Part shown: one piece after another, positions 49,041 through 57,990 of the stretch
Position numbering within the stretch: the first letter of the stretch is position 1
Layout of the letters: each line of letters opens with the position of its first letter
Assembly (NCBI RefSeq): GCF_003610015.1
Contig: NZ_AP018933.1
Span: forward strand, 558,001 to 622,000
Reading direction: 5' to 3'
DNA from: Zymobacter palmae
GTDB lineage: Bacteria > Pseudomonadota > Gammaproteobacteria > Pseudomonadales > Halomonadaceae
Length of the DNA stretch: 64,000 nucleotides
Position numbers and translations under genes: made by a program
Notes under the pieces: model-generated
What the model saw: the letters and a program-made list of their open reading frames with translations, nothing else
What the model was told of the DNA's origin: nothing
Databases searched by the model: none

Positions 49041-49874
49041 ATGACGGCTCCTATTCTCGTATTCGATTCAGGCGTTGGCGGCCTTTCCGTGCTGGCGCAT
49101 GTCCGTGCCCAGCTTCCGGTGCATCCTTTCGTCTTTGCATGCGACAACGCTGCGCTACCGTACGGCACTAAGCCCACCAACTGGCTGCGTGAGCGCATCG
49201 TCAGCGTCTGTCAGGCCGCGGTGCATGAAACGGGGGCCTGTGCGTTGGTCGTTGCCTGCAATACGGCCAGTACCGTGGCGCTTGATGATCTGCGACAAGC
49301 ATTGGATATCCCCGTAATCGGCACGGTGCCAGCGGTTAAGCCTGCTGCCGAACAGTCGCAGAGTGGCGTGATCGGCGTGCTGGCTACCACCACGACCATC
49401 AATGGCGCCTATCTTCAACGCCTCATCCAGCAGTTTGCTGCACAGTGCGAGGTGGTCAATATCGCGGCCGATGCACTGGTCGGGCAGGCCGAGCGCAAGC
49501 TGCGTGGCGAGGTGCTCGACGATGCCGTGCTGGAAGCCATGCTGGCACCGCTGTGGGCGCATCCGCTGCTGGATACGGTGGTGTTGGGCTGTACCCACTT
49601 CCCCTTGGTGAAGGAGGAGTGCGAACGGATTGCGCGGGCGCATGGCCGCTCAGCCATTCGCTGGCTGGATTCCGGTGCCGCTATTGCTCGCCGTACGGCT
49701 GACGTGCTGAAGGGTAGGGCGATCGAGGGGGGGGACGCAGCCGCGAGCGACGTGGCGAGCGAGAACTATAGTCTTGCTACTGCCCCCGAACGGCCAGGCC
49801 TTGAACAGGCGCTGGCGGGCATGGGCGTTCCTCCTGCACGCCGTTTGATGGTCGAGCTGGTCGCAAACGCGTAG
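49041..49874 (+). CDS. murI: Glutamate racemase
   Basis: MurI makes D-glutamate for peptidoglycan. The 277-residue product starts MTAPILVFDSGVGGLSVLAH. Both catalytic cysteines are present, in ALVVACNTASTVAL and TVVLGCTHFPLVKEE. The C-terminus carries an Ala/Ser-rich insertion of about 30 residues (KGRAIEGGDAAASDVASENY), likely disordered. The ATG at 49041 begins exactly at the racemase fold; an in-frame ATG at 48966 would fall within the -10 element. trmA starts 90 bp downstream on the same strand. Confidence 0.93.
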   Translation: MTAPILVFDSGVGGLSVLAHVRAQLPVHPFVFACDNAALPYGTKPTNWLRERIVSVCQAAVHETGACALVVACNTASTVALDDLRQALDIPVIGTVPAVKPAAEQSQSGVIGVLATTTTINGAYLQRLIQQFAAQCEVVNIAADALVGQAERKLRGEVLDDAVLEAMLAPLWAHPLLDTVVLGCTHFPLVKEECERIARAHGRSAIRWLDSGAAIARRTADVLKGRAIEGGDAAASDVASENYSLATAPERPGLEQALAGMGVPPARRLMVELVANA

Positions 49875-49963
49875 AATGTGCCGCCAATCGTACGGTGCCC
49901 GGCGCACCGTCTGGCCCACGCCGCCTCGGCGCGGCCTCGGATCCGTTCTTCTGAGAGGTTGTC

Positions 49964-51076
49964 TTGAGCGTACCCAACGTTGACCCTGCGGCCTATCCAG
50001 CTTTGCTGGAAGCCAAGCGTGATCGCATCGAAACGCAGTTTGCCCGCTTCGATCCTCCGGCGCTGGAAGTGCTGGCGTCACCGCCGACTCACTATCGCCA
50101 GCGCGTTGAATTTCGTCTGTGGCATGAAGGTGATGACCTTTTCTACGCCATGTTCGAACCTGATCCCGACCTGCCCGGCAAGCAGCGCCCCGTTCGTGTC
50201 GATACGTTTCCCGTGGCTAACGCGCGCATCAACGCGCTGATGGAGCCGCTGCGTCAGGCTATCCGCGCCAGCGATGTGTTGAGACGCAAGATCTTCCAGA
50301 TCGAGTTTCTGTCCACTCAGGGCGGCGAAACTCTAGTGAGCATGATTTACCATCGCCAGCTGGACGAAGCATGGGAAGCCGAAGCACGTGCGCTTCAGCA
50401 GCAGTTCGACATCAAGATTATCGGGCGTGCACGCAAGCAGCGTATCGTGCTGGTTGACGATTTCGTGACCGAACATCTTGAAGTGGAAGGTAAGACGTTC
50501 CACTACCAGCAGGTTGAGAACAGCTTCACCCAGCCCAACGCCGTCATCGCTGCCAAGATGCTGACATGGGCGCGTCAGGCAACGCGTCCGCGCGCTGGTG
50601 AAGAACTGCGTGATCTGGTCGAGCTGTACTGCGGTAACGGCAATTTCACCGTGGCGCTGGCCGAAAACTTCCGCCGTGTACTGGGTACCGAAATCTCCCG
50701 TACGTCGGTGGCGTCCGCACAGGTCAACATTGAGGCCAATGCCCTCGATAATGTCGTTGTGGCGCGCATGTCCAGCGAAGACTTCTCGCAGGCGCTGAGC
50801 GGTGAGCGCGTGGGGCGCCGTGCCCAGGCCCTAGCACTCGATACCTATGATTTTTCGACGGTACTGGTTGATCCGCCTCGCGCAGGTCTAGACGAAGGCA
50901 GTTGCGCCGAGATCGCCAAGTACGAGCGCATCGTCTATATCTCATGCAATCCGGATACGCTGGAAACCAACCTCGAACAGCTGACTAAAACGCACCGTGT
51001 TACGCGGCTGGCGCTGTTCGATCAGTTCCCCTATACCCATCACTGTGAATGTGGGGTATTGCTGGAACGTCGTTGA
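49964..51076 (+). CDS. trmA: tRNA (uracil-5-)-methyltransferase TrmA
   Basis: TrmA makes T54 in the TPsiC loop of tRNAs with SAM. The 370-residue product begins VPNVDPAAYPALLEAKRDRI, close in length to E. coli TrmA (366). Motifs are the SAM-binding LVELYCGNGNFTVALAENF, the VLVDPPRAGLD segment and the catalytic Cys in IVYISCNPDTLETNL. The start is a TTG at 49964 with GAGAGG eight bases upstream. The C-terminal FDQFPYTHHCECGVLLERR matches TrmA rather than RlmC/RlmD. Confidence 0.93.
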   Translation: MSVPNVDPAAYPALLEAKRDRIETQFARFDPPALEVLASPPTHYRQRVEFRLWHEGDDLFYAMFEPDPDLPGKQRPVRVDTFPVANARINALMEPLRQAIRASDVLRRKIFQIEFLSTQGGETLVSMIYHRQLDEAWEAEARALQQQFDIKIIGRARKQRIVLVDDFVTEHLEVEGKTFHYQQVENSFTQPNAVIAAKMLTWARQATRPRAGEELRDLVELYCGNGNFTVALAENFRRVLGTEISRTSVASAQVNIEANALDNVVVARMSSEDFSQALSGERVGRRAQALALDTYDFSTVLVDPPRAGLDEGSCAEIAKYERIVYISCNPDTLETNLEQLTKTHRVTRLALFDQFPYTHHCECGVLLERR

Positions 51077-51138
51077 ACGTAGGGCAATCGGTCGTTATCG
51101 GCACGCAGGGCGAGCATCGCGTGAGGTCATTTGCCACA

Positions 51139-51166
51139 CGGCTGCCATTTTTTGTTATGGCAGCCG
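51139..51166. other. Hairpin downstream of trmA
   Basis: The perfect 10-bp inverted repeat CGGCTGCCAT/ATGGCAGCCG with an 8-base T-rich loop lies 62 bp beyond trmA. It lacks a T tail, so it may be a processing or attenuator hairpin rather than a terminator. The remaining gap up to 51524 has no gene I can support. Confidence 0.4.
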
Positions 51167-51524
51167 CAGGGTCACCCTGCTCAAGCCGTGTGGCATTAAC
51201 GCATGCGGTTGAGCGATGCGTGATGGTATGCACCTTGTTGCCGAAGAGCGGCGGCGGGGCGGGACACTTCCACGAAGAAAGGGGTTGCGGCAGTTGGTCC
51301 TGTTGCCGTAATTCCACACGCCTTCTAGGGTGTGCTTCCGACAATGTTCCTCCGGGGATCCTGTCTGCTGGTGAACGGCTCGTGATGGCGGGCACGTCAC
51401 CGGTGAGCAGGGTCCCTTTTTCGAGATCCCTTGAGCGCGCTTTGTAGCACCGCCCTGTCGGTCGTGTCCGATGGGGCAGGGCAGCAGAAAGCGTTCTTTC
51501 ACCACGATCACAAAGGCAACGGCT

Positions 51525-52553
51525 ATGTCGGCAATGTATGGGCTTGCGCGTTCACTTCTGTTCCGGCTCGATCCTGAAACAGCACACACCTTGAGTCTCA
51601 AAGGCATGCGTCTGGGGCATCAGCTGCACATGATGCGGATGGTCAGCGGACATCACGTCGAGGATCCCGCTACCGTCATGGGGCTGACCTTTCCCAACCG
51701 TGTCGGGTTGGCTGCGGGGCTCGATAAGAATGGCGACTATTTGGCTGCCTTGGGTGCGCTGGGCTTCGGTTTTATTGAGCTGGGGACCGTCACGCCACGT
51801 CCCCAGCCGGGCAATCCCAAGCCGCGCCTGTTCCGTTTGCCCGAGCATGAAGCGATCATCAACCGCATGGGCTTCAACAACAAGGGGGTTGATCACCTTG
51901 TTGAGCAGCTCAAGCAGCAGCGTGCTGGCTATAAGGGCATCGTCGGTGTCAACATCGGCAAGAACCGCGATACGCCGCTCGAAAAGGCAGTGGATGACTA
52001 CCTGATCTGCCTGCGTGCCGTTCATCCCTATGCCGATTACATTGCCATTAATATCTCCTCGCCAAACACACCGGGACTTCGTGATCTGCAAGGCGATTCC
52101 AGCCTTGATCCGTTGCTGTCGGCGCTGAAGGCTGAAGTGACGCGCCTCGATCGTGAGAACGGACGCCGCGTGCCGATCGCCGTCAAGATTGCACCGGACA
52201 TGAGCGACGAGCAGATCGACGCGCTAACCGATACACTGGTACGGCATCAGATTGATGGCGTCATCGCGACCAACACCACGATCGACCGGCAGGCCGTAGA
52301 AGGGCACCGCCATGCTGGTGAAACCGGCGGGCTGTCGGGGCGTCCGGTTGCCGATGCATCGACACGCATCGTTTCGCGCATCCATCATCGTGCGCCTACA
52401 TTGCCGATTATTGGCGTGGGCGGTATCCTGTCAGGTCATGACGCACTGGAAAAACAGCGTGCCGGGGCCGAGCTGGTCGAACTCTACTCAGGGTTCATCT
52501 ATCGTGGTCCGGGCCTTGTCGGGGCCTGCGCGCGCGCATTGCGGGACGTGTAA
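51525..52553 (+). CDS. pyrD: Dihydroorotate dehydrogenase (quinone), class 2
   Basis: PyrD oxidises dihydroorotate to orotate, passing electrons to membrane quinone. The 342-residue product has the class 2 N-terminal helix (MYGLARSLLFRLDPETAH), GLTFPNRVGLAAGLDKNGDY, IELGTVTPRPQPGNPKPRLF, RMGFNNKG, the catalytic Ser in AINISSPNTPGLRDLQ, and the FMN phosphate site IIGVGGILSGHDA. ATG codons at 51525 and 51534 are both plausible starts. rlmKL follows 114 bp on, a linkage also seen in enterobacteria. Confidence 0.95.
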   Translation: MSAMYGLARSLLFRLDPETAHTLSLKGMRLGHQLHMMRMVSGHHVEDPATVMGLTFPNRVGLAAGLDKNGDYLAALGALGFGFIELGTVTPRPQPGNPKPRLFRLPEHEAIINRMGFNNKGVDHLVEQLKQQRAGYKGIVGVNIGKNRDTPLEKAVDDYLICLRAVHPYADYIAINISSPNTPGLRDLQGDSSLDPLLSALKAEVTRLDRENGRRVPIAVKIAPDMSDEQIDALTDTLVRHQIDGVIATNTTIDRQAVEGHRHAGETGGLSGRPVADASTRIVSRIHHRAPTLPIIGVGGILSGHDALEKQRAGAELVELYSGFIYRGPGLVGACARALRDV

Positions 52554-52667
52554 GTTCCAACGTCCTCCCTCCAGTCCTTTTGTTTGCGACCCGGTGGCCT
52601 TTATGGTCACCGGGTTTGTCCTCATTTTTCGGGAATCCTGTGATCCTTCCGGATCGACGCCTCTGCC

Positions 52668-54875
52668 ATGACTACACCTGAACTGGCTTCCGTGCCTACG
52701 GATACTTATGCCTTCCTGGCAACGTGCCCACGCGGTATCGAACCACTCGTCGCCGATGAACTGGTGACGCTGGATGCCGAGATCGAACGCACCACCGTAG
52801 CGGGGGTCATCGGGCGCGCCACGCTGCAGACGCTCTATCAGATGTGCCTCTGGTCACGTCTGGCTAACCGCATCATCCTGACGTTAGCCCGCGTTGAAGA
52901 AGTGGACAGTGCCGCTGACCTGCTGAAGGCCGTCGGTGATGTCAGCTGGGAAACGCTGATGCCGGAAAATGCCACGCTGCGTGTCGACTTCCATGGCCGC
53001 TCCGAAGGCATTCGCCATACCCAGTTCGGTGCTCAGACCGTCAAGGACGGTGTTGTCGATCGCTTTCAGGCGCAGGGGCTGCTACGTCCCAACGTTGACC
53101 CCCATCGCCCGGATACGCGCATCTATGCCCATCTGCACCGCAACGTGCTGACACTGGGGATTGACCTGTCTGGCGACAGCCTGCACATGCGCGGCTATCG
53201 TCTAGAGGGTGGTAAAGCACCGCTGAAGGAGAACCTGGCGGCAGCACTGCTGGTCCGTGCAGGCTGGCCTGAGCGCGCCCGCAAAGGTGAAGTGCTGGTC
53301 GATCCGATGTGTGGGGCGGGTACGCTGCTGATCGAAGGTGCGCTGATGGCGTGCGATATCGCACCGAACTTGGGTCGCCCGCGCTGGGGCTTCCAAGGCT
53401 GGCAAGAACACGACCCCGAACTGTGGAAGCAGGTCGAGCGTGAGGCTCGCTGGCGCGCCGAAGCGGGCAAGCGCCGCTGCCGTGCCGCTTTCATCGGGCA
53501 GGATGTTGATGGCTATGTCATTCAGGCCTCTGCATCCAATGCTCGTCGTGCAGGGGTCGACCAGCTGATGACCCTGACACGCGGCGATGCCACGCGCCTG
53601 ACGGCGCTGGCCCCCAATGAAACCGGTCTGGTTATCACCAACCCGCCCTACGGCGAGCGTATCGGTGATATGCCGGCACTGGTGCCGCTGTACAGCGAGC
53701 TGGGCGCTCGCCTGCGCCAGCACTATCCGGGCTGGAGCGTGGCACTGTTCACTGGCAACCCCGAGCTGGGCTACCGTTTCGGCATGAAGGCGCACAAGCA
53801 GTATTCGTTCTTCAACGGTGCCTTGGCGTGCAAGCTGTTCCTGTTTGAGATCCGTACCACAGAAGAGCGTCAGGCCGTTGCAGAAGCGCATGGCAATCTC
53901 ACTCCCGAAGGGGAAGTGAAAGAAGCGCCTTCGCTGTCGGAAGGCGCACAGATGTTTGCCAACCGCCTGCGCAAGAACATCAAGCGGCTGGCCAAATGGC
54001 GTAAGCGCAGCGGTGTGCAGTGCTACCGCCTGTACGATGCTGACATGCCGGAATACGCACTGGCGATCGACATCTACGGCAGCCGTGTTCATGTGCAGGA
54101 ATACGTGGCGCCGAAGGGTATTGATCCGCGTCAGGCCGAGCGTCGCCTGATGGAAGCGCTGACGGTACTGCCGCAGGTACTGGACGTGGCCAGCGACCAT
54201 ATCTACCTCAAGCGTCGCCAGCGTCAGGCAGGCAAGGCACAGTACACACGCCAGAGCAACAGCCAAGAACGCCTCGTGGTCGAAGAGGGGAAAGCAAAGC
54301 TGTGGGTGAACCTGCGTGACTACCTCGATACCGGCCTGTTCCTTGACCACCGTCCGGTACGTCTGATGCTGGGCGAGATGGCGAATGGCAAGCGCGTACT
54401 CAACCTGTTTTGCTACACCGCTACGGCAACAGTCCATATGGCACTGGGCGGTGCCCGCGAAAGCATCAGCGTTGACATGTCCAATACTTATCTGGACTGG
54501 GGGCGTGACAACTTCGAGCTGAACCGCATTGACCTGCGCCGCCACCGCCTTGAGCGTGAAGACTGCCTGAAGTGGCTGGCAGAAGACCGCAGCCAGTTCG
54601 ATCTGATCTTCCTTGATCCGCCGACGTTCTCCAACTCGAAGAAAATGGAGGCCACGTTTGATGTGCAGCGCGACCAGATCCCGCTGATCAACAGCGCTAT
54701 GGCCCGTCTTGCGAAAAACGGCACACTGGTGTTCTCCAATAACCAGCGTCGCTTCAAGCTAGAGCCTTCACTGGCAGAACATTACGACGTGGAAGACATT
54801 ACCTCGCGTACGCTGGACCCCGATTTCCAGCGCCGTCCAGATATCCACAAGGTGTTCGTGATTCGTCATCGTTGA
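52668..54875 (+). CDS. rlmKL: Bifunctional 23S rRNA methyltransferase RlmKL
   Basis: RlmKL methylates 23S rRNA at G2445 (N2, RlmL half) and G2069 (N7, RlmK half). The 735-residue fusion starts with a THUMP domain (ATCPRGIEPLVADELVTLDA), then the RlmL catalytic domain with DPMCGAGTLLIEGALMACDI and TNPPYGERIGD. After residue about 420 the RlmK half begins, with RVLNLFCYTATATVHMALGG and FLDPPTFSNSKKME. Length is close to the E. coli protein (702). Both halves look intact. A hairpin terminator follows 12 bp beyond the stop. Confidence 0.95.
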   Translation: MTTPELASVPTDTYAFLATCPRGIEPLVADELVTLDAEIERTTVAGVIGRATLQTLYQMCLWSRLANRIILTLARVEEVDSAADLLKAVGDVSWETLMPENATLRVDFHGRSEGIRHTQFGAQTVKDGVVDRFQAQGLLRPNVDPHRPDTRIYAHLHRNVLTLGIDLSGDSLHMRGYRLEGGKAPLKENLAAALLVRAGWPERARKGEVLVDPMCGAGTLLIEGALMACDIAPNLGRPRWGFQGWQEHDPELWKQVEREARWRAEAGKRRCRAAFIGQDVDGYVIQASASNARRAGVDQLMTLTRGDATRLTALAPNETGLVITNPPYGERIGDMPALVPLYSELGARLRQHYPGWSVALFTGNPELGYRFGMKAHKQYSFFNGALACKLFLFEIRTTEERQAVAEAHGNLTPEGEVKEAPSLSEGAQMFANRLRKNIKRLAKWRKRSGVQCYRLYDADMPEYALAIDIYGSRVHVQEYVAPKGIDPRQAERRLMEALTVLPQVLDVASDHIYLKRRQRQAGKAQYTRQSNSQERLVVEEGKAKLWVNLRDYLDTGLFLDHRPVRLMLGEMANGKRVLNLFCYTATATVHMALGGARESISVDMSNTYLDWGRDNFELNRIDLRRHRLEREDCLKWLAEDRSQFDLIFLDPPTFSNSKKMEATFDVQRDQIPLINSAMARLAKNGTLVFSNNQRRFKLEPSLAEHYDVEDITSRTLDPDFQRRPDIHKVFVIRHR

Positions 54876-54885
54876 ACGTTGCGCC

Positions 54886-54918
54886 GTGTCAGGTAACTGG
54901 CACGGCGTTTCTTCATGT
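54886..54918 (+). terminator. Terminator after rlmKL
   Basis: The stem CGCCGTGTCA...TGGCACGGCG with a short GGTAAC-containing loop runs into TTTCTTC, directly after the rlmKL stop. Confidence 0.65.
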
Positions 54919-55066
54919 GTAAGCGATCATTAAGCGTTCATCAGCGAGGATATGTGCCATCCAGAATCAATAGGTTGCCGCTGCGAGCCATTGCGTATCA
55001 TTTGCATCTGATGTGGCGGACAGCATAGAGTAGCGACCTTGGTATGACTGTAATGGAGTAGGAATA

Positions 55067-55885
55067 ATGAGGGCAGCCCAGCTATTGCATCGTCACCGCC
55101 GGTGGTCCACTCGTGCTTGGCGATATCTGTGCTACATGCTGGGTGCAGGGATAATGAGCGTATCGCCGTGGGTACAGGCCGACGGCACGCTGACCTATTT
55201 CATCAAGGCGCATCAGGCGGAAGAGTCCGATGTAAAAATCAAGATCGTGACCTTCCACAGTGTCGAGCCTGACCCGCGTCGCAATGACACCAACGTTAGC
55301 CCCGACGACCATCGCGAAGTGCGTGTCGACATCGAATACCCGATGGTGATGGGCATGGCTAACCGCGCCATGTCACGACGGATCAACAGTGTGGTGCATG
55401 ACTGGCTGTTTAGTGGTTACGAACGTAAGGCACTCGGGTCTGCTGACATTGACGTGCTAGTCGATGCCGTTGTCGAAGGGCAGGTACTCAGCATCATCGC
55501 CGACAAGGAACGCTTGTCTCACGCTGAAATGATCCCGGAAACGGGTCTTGAAACCCGCCACTATGATCTTGGCAACGGTCACCAGATCACCTTCCGAGAG
55601 CTGTTTACCGATGATTATCACCCCCGCCTGAAGCAGCTGCTGACCCGTGGTACTCACGGTTCACGCCAGCAACAGATGGAAATGACCGCTGCCAACATCA
55701 CCGATAACCAAGTGTTCTATATCGAAAGCGGCATGCTGTTCATCTATATCGGGGAAGCATCAACGGATTTCAGCCCCGAGTGGGTGCGTATCAAGCTGAG
55801 CGATCTCAAGGGCGTTCTCAATGAACAGCACCCGATGGTGCGCAACGCCTATGTAACACACCACTGGGTACTGGATGACGAGTAG
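55067..55885 (+). CDS. Exported DUF3298/RsiV-like domain protein
   Basis: This 272-residue protein has a positively charged N-terminus and a hydrophobic signal segment (RYLCYMLGAGIMSVSPWVQA), implying export. The mature region contains a two-part fold like the RsiV/PdaC C-terminal domain: VDIEYPMVMGMANRAMSRRI, followed by RHYDLGNGHQITFRELFTDD, and a last strand with WVRIKLSDLKGVL. In RsiV the domain binds lysozyme, but elsewhere its function is open. No sigma factor or anti-sigma module is adjacent. The ATG at 55067 is preceded by GGAGTAGG. Confidence 0.6.
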   Translation: MRAAQLLHRHRRWSTRAWRYLCYMLGAGIMSVSPWVQADGTLTYFIKAHQAEESDVKIKIVTFHSVEPDPRRNDTNVSPDDHREVRVDIEYPMVMGMANRAMSRRINSVVHDWLFSGYERKALGSADIDVLVDAVVEGQVLSIIADKERLSHAEMIPETGLETRHYDLGNGHQITFRELFTDDYHPRLKQLLTRGTHGSRQQQMEMTAANITDNQVFYIESGMLFIYIGEASTDFSPEWVRIKLSDLKGVLNEQHPMVRNAYVTHHWVLDDE

Positions 55886-56034
55886 CAAGTGTTATGGCGT
55901 CACGCACCACGTGGACGGTGCTTATCCGAGAAAAGCATGCCGGGGAAGGTAAGCGGAACGAGCGGCGGCGCTTAGCTGCACTGAGTAAGTTGATTACGGC
56001 AGTGATCACCGCCGTGAGCGCGCGCTCTGTAGGT

Positions 56035-56260
56035 ACCGTGTGAAGTCGCTGTGAGACAGGCACGGATGCAGAAAGGCATATCGTTAGTTGAGCCGAAACT
56101 TACGGCCCAAGAGGCCGTGCTGCGATGGCGCGCCCTGCGTGCACCGTGCAAAGTGGCTTTGAGACAGGTGTGGATGCTGCAAGGCATATCACGGCGGTTG
56201 AGGTTGAGTCGAAGCTTGTGGCCGTAGCGGCAAGAGCTTCGATGGCATGCCCTGCATCTG
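56035..56260. repeat. Degenerate tandem duplication
   Basis: Two diverged units, 56035-56142 (108 bp) and 56143-56260 (118 bp), align along much of their length. Shared blocks include ACCGTG at each start, GAGACAGG, AAGGCATATC, GTTGAG, CGATGGC and GCCCTGC. The copies sit in the otherwise featureless gap 55886-56423. I see no convincing gene in them. Confidence 0.6.
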
Positions 56261-56423
56261 ACCATGCAGGGGCCATTTCGCTGGCCTTAACTAGGCACAG
56301 GGCACTCAGGGCCGAGCGAGCAGAGCGCTGCTATCAGGTGCGGTATTCCAATAGTGAATTCTACGACAGGCACTGGCTCGCGTTGCCTTGATCGCGGCTA
56401 TAACACTGATCGAAAGCGTGGCG

Positions 56424-56741
56424 CTATTCCAGCAGTGAAAGCTGGCGCATTGCTGCCTGACCTTCCGGTGACTCACTGTCCACTTCAAGCACCTTGTGAA
56501 AGCCGCGTGATGTCTGAATATGGTGGACGTCGTCCACCCACGTCATGGCCTGCGTATAGTCTTCGGCCAACATGTGCTTTAGACCGCCGAACTGCGTTCC
56601 GATCTGCCCCCAGGCGCGGCTAACAATCCAGTCGCCAAACATGTCCTGATGCACATGCACCAGCACGTAATCATGGTCACTTTCCCAACGTACGATCATG
56701 TGGCCGAGGTTTCCGCTCAGTAAGAGGTAATAGAATGCCAC
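56424..56741 (-). CDS. Small WGR-domain protein
   Basis: This 105-residue protein consists almost entirely of a WGR-like domain: IVRWESDHDYVLVHVHQDMF, then GDWIVSRAWGQIGTQFGG carrying the W-G-x-I-G-T core (here WGQIG for WGRIG), and a helix with AMTWVDDVHHIQTSRGFHKV. WGR domains in PARPs and elsewhere bind DNA; stand-alone bacterial versions have no known role. The ATG at 56741 or the internal one at 56699 may be the start; neither has a strong Shine-Dalgarno. It stands alone on the minus strand. Confidence 0.65.
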   Translation of the reverse strand: MAFYYLLLSGNLGHMIVRWESDHDYVLVHVHQDMFGDWIVSRAWGQIGTQFGGLKHMLAEDYTQAMTWVDDVHHIQTSRGFHKVLEVDSESPEGQAAMRQLSLLE

Positions 56742-56867
56742 CTGTTATCCACGTGTGATTGATGACAGGGGTAAAGGTCATTCTGACGGAATACGGCGAG
56801 TCTGCAAAGCCGACCGAGAAAAGAGACAAATATGGTCTGCGGTTGTCAGCGCTCAACGGATACGAAA

Positions 56868-56906
56868 AGAGGGTGCCGAGATATTGATCCCGGCACCCTC
56901 TTTCAT
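56868..56906 (-). terminator. Terminator after htpX
   Basis: The stem AGAGGGTGCCG / CGGCACCCTCT with an 11-base loop sits 22 bp past the htpX stop, flanked on the minus strand by TTTTCG. It could act in both directions. Confidence 0.75.
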
Positions 56907-56927
56907 GTTTATGAACGTCTCAACGGC

Positions 56928-57830
56928 TTAGCGATAGGCCGCCTGTTTCAGCGCATTGATGCGTTCGTCCAGCGGCGGGTGACTAGCAAACAGCTTCTGC
57001 ATGAACGATGCCACCTGTCCCTGAGTGATGGCGAAGGCTGTCATTGAGTCTGGCATCTCATCGGGGCGCTGTGCGTCGCCTTTTAGACGCGTCAGAGCAT
57101 TGATCATGGCGCCTGATCCTGCCAAACGAGCGCCTGCTGCGTCTGCACGATATTCGCGCCAGCGCGAGAACCACGCCACGATGGCCGAGGCTGCAATTCC
57201 GAAGATCACCTGCATGACCATCTCGACGAGGAAGAACGCCAGCTGACCCATGCCTCGCTCTTCGTCATTGCGGCGCAGGAAAGTGTCGATTCCCATCGCG
57301 ACCAGACGGGCGAAGAACATAACGAACGTATTCACTACGCCTTGGATCAGTGCCAGTGTCACCATATCGCCGTTGGCTACGTGACCGATCTCATGACCAA
57401 TGACGGCCCGCACTTCTTCCGGACGCATTTGATTGAGCAGCCCTTCAGAGACCGAGACCAGCGCACTGTTGCGGTTCCAGCCAGTGGCGAAGGCGTTGGC
57501 CTGCTGCATCGGGAAGATACCCACTTCCGGCATCCGGATACCGGCCTGCTGTGACAGCTCAGCGACGGTATCAAGCAGCCATTGTTCCTGACTGTTCTGC
57601 GGCTGCTGGATGATGCGTGTTCCAGTCGACATTTTCGCCATGGATTTTGATAGGAACAGCGAGACCACAGATCCCGCCATGCCGATGACGAAAAACGCTG
57701 CCAGCATGCCGAACAGGTTAGTACCGGTGCGGTAGCGCAGATAAACATCAAGCCCCGTCAGATGCAGAACGATACCCGCGATCAGCATGACGGCCAGGTT
57801 GGTGGCTAGAAACAGCAGCACCCTCATCAT
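56928..57830 (-). CDS. htpX: Membrane zinc metalloprotease HtpX
   Basis: HtpX degrades misfolded inner-membrane proteins together with FtsH. The 300-residue protein has two N-terminal membrane segments (about 5-25 and 38-60), the zinc-binding HEIGH at residues 146-150, two further hydrophobic segments (about 155-220), and the third zinc ligand in [13 protein letters not shown]. The C-terminal [20 protein letters not shown] is typical. It is commonly heat- or CpxR-induced in relatives; no such site is evident here. alaA is upstream on the same strand with a 160-bp gap. Confidence 0.95.
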   Translation of the reverse strand: MMRVLLFLATNLAVMLIAGIVLHLTGLDVYLRYRTGTNLFGMLAAFFVIGMAGSVVSLFLSKSMAKMSTGTRIIQQPQNSQEQWLLDTVAELSQQAGIRMPEVGIFPMQQANAFATGWNRNSALVSVSEGLLNQMRPEEVRAVIGHEIGHVANGDMVTLALIQGVVNTFVMFFARLVAMGIDTFLRRNDEERGMGQLAFFLVEMVMQVIFGIAASAIVAWFSRWREYRADAAGARLAGSGAMINALTRLKGDAQRPDEMPDSMTAFAITQGQVASFMQKLFASHPPLDERINALKQAAYR

Positions 57831-57990
57831 AAACGTACTCTCCTGTGTGAATGGCGGGTGAAAGCCCCACTATTCAAGGATGGACGAACAAGTGGCCTCA
57901 CATGAATGAGACCACTGTGTATCAGCAATAGTTGCCTGATGGAATGGGGTTAATATAGGCCATATTCAAGCGCACCAACTGATGGGCAGC

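Noticed and set aside
53202-54545. 447-codon open frame antisense to rlmKL
   Set aside because: Lies entirely within the conserved rlmKL gene; no ribosome-binding site or family match. High GC makes such shadow frames common.
55972-56265. 97-codon minus-strand frame over the tandem duplication
   Set aside because: The product has internal repetition only because the DNA is duplicated; no start signal or homologue-like features.
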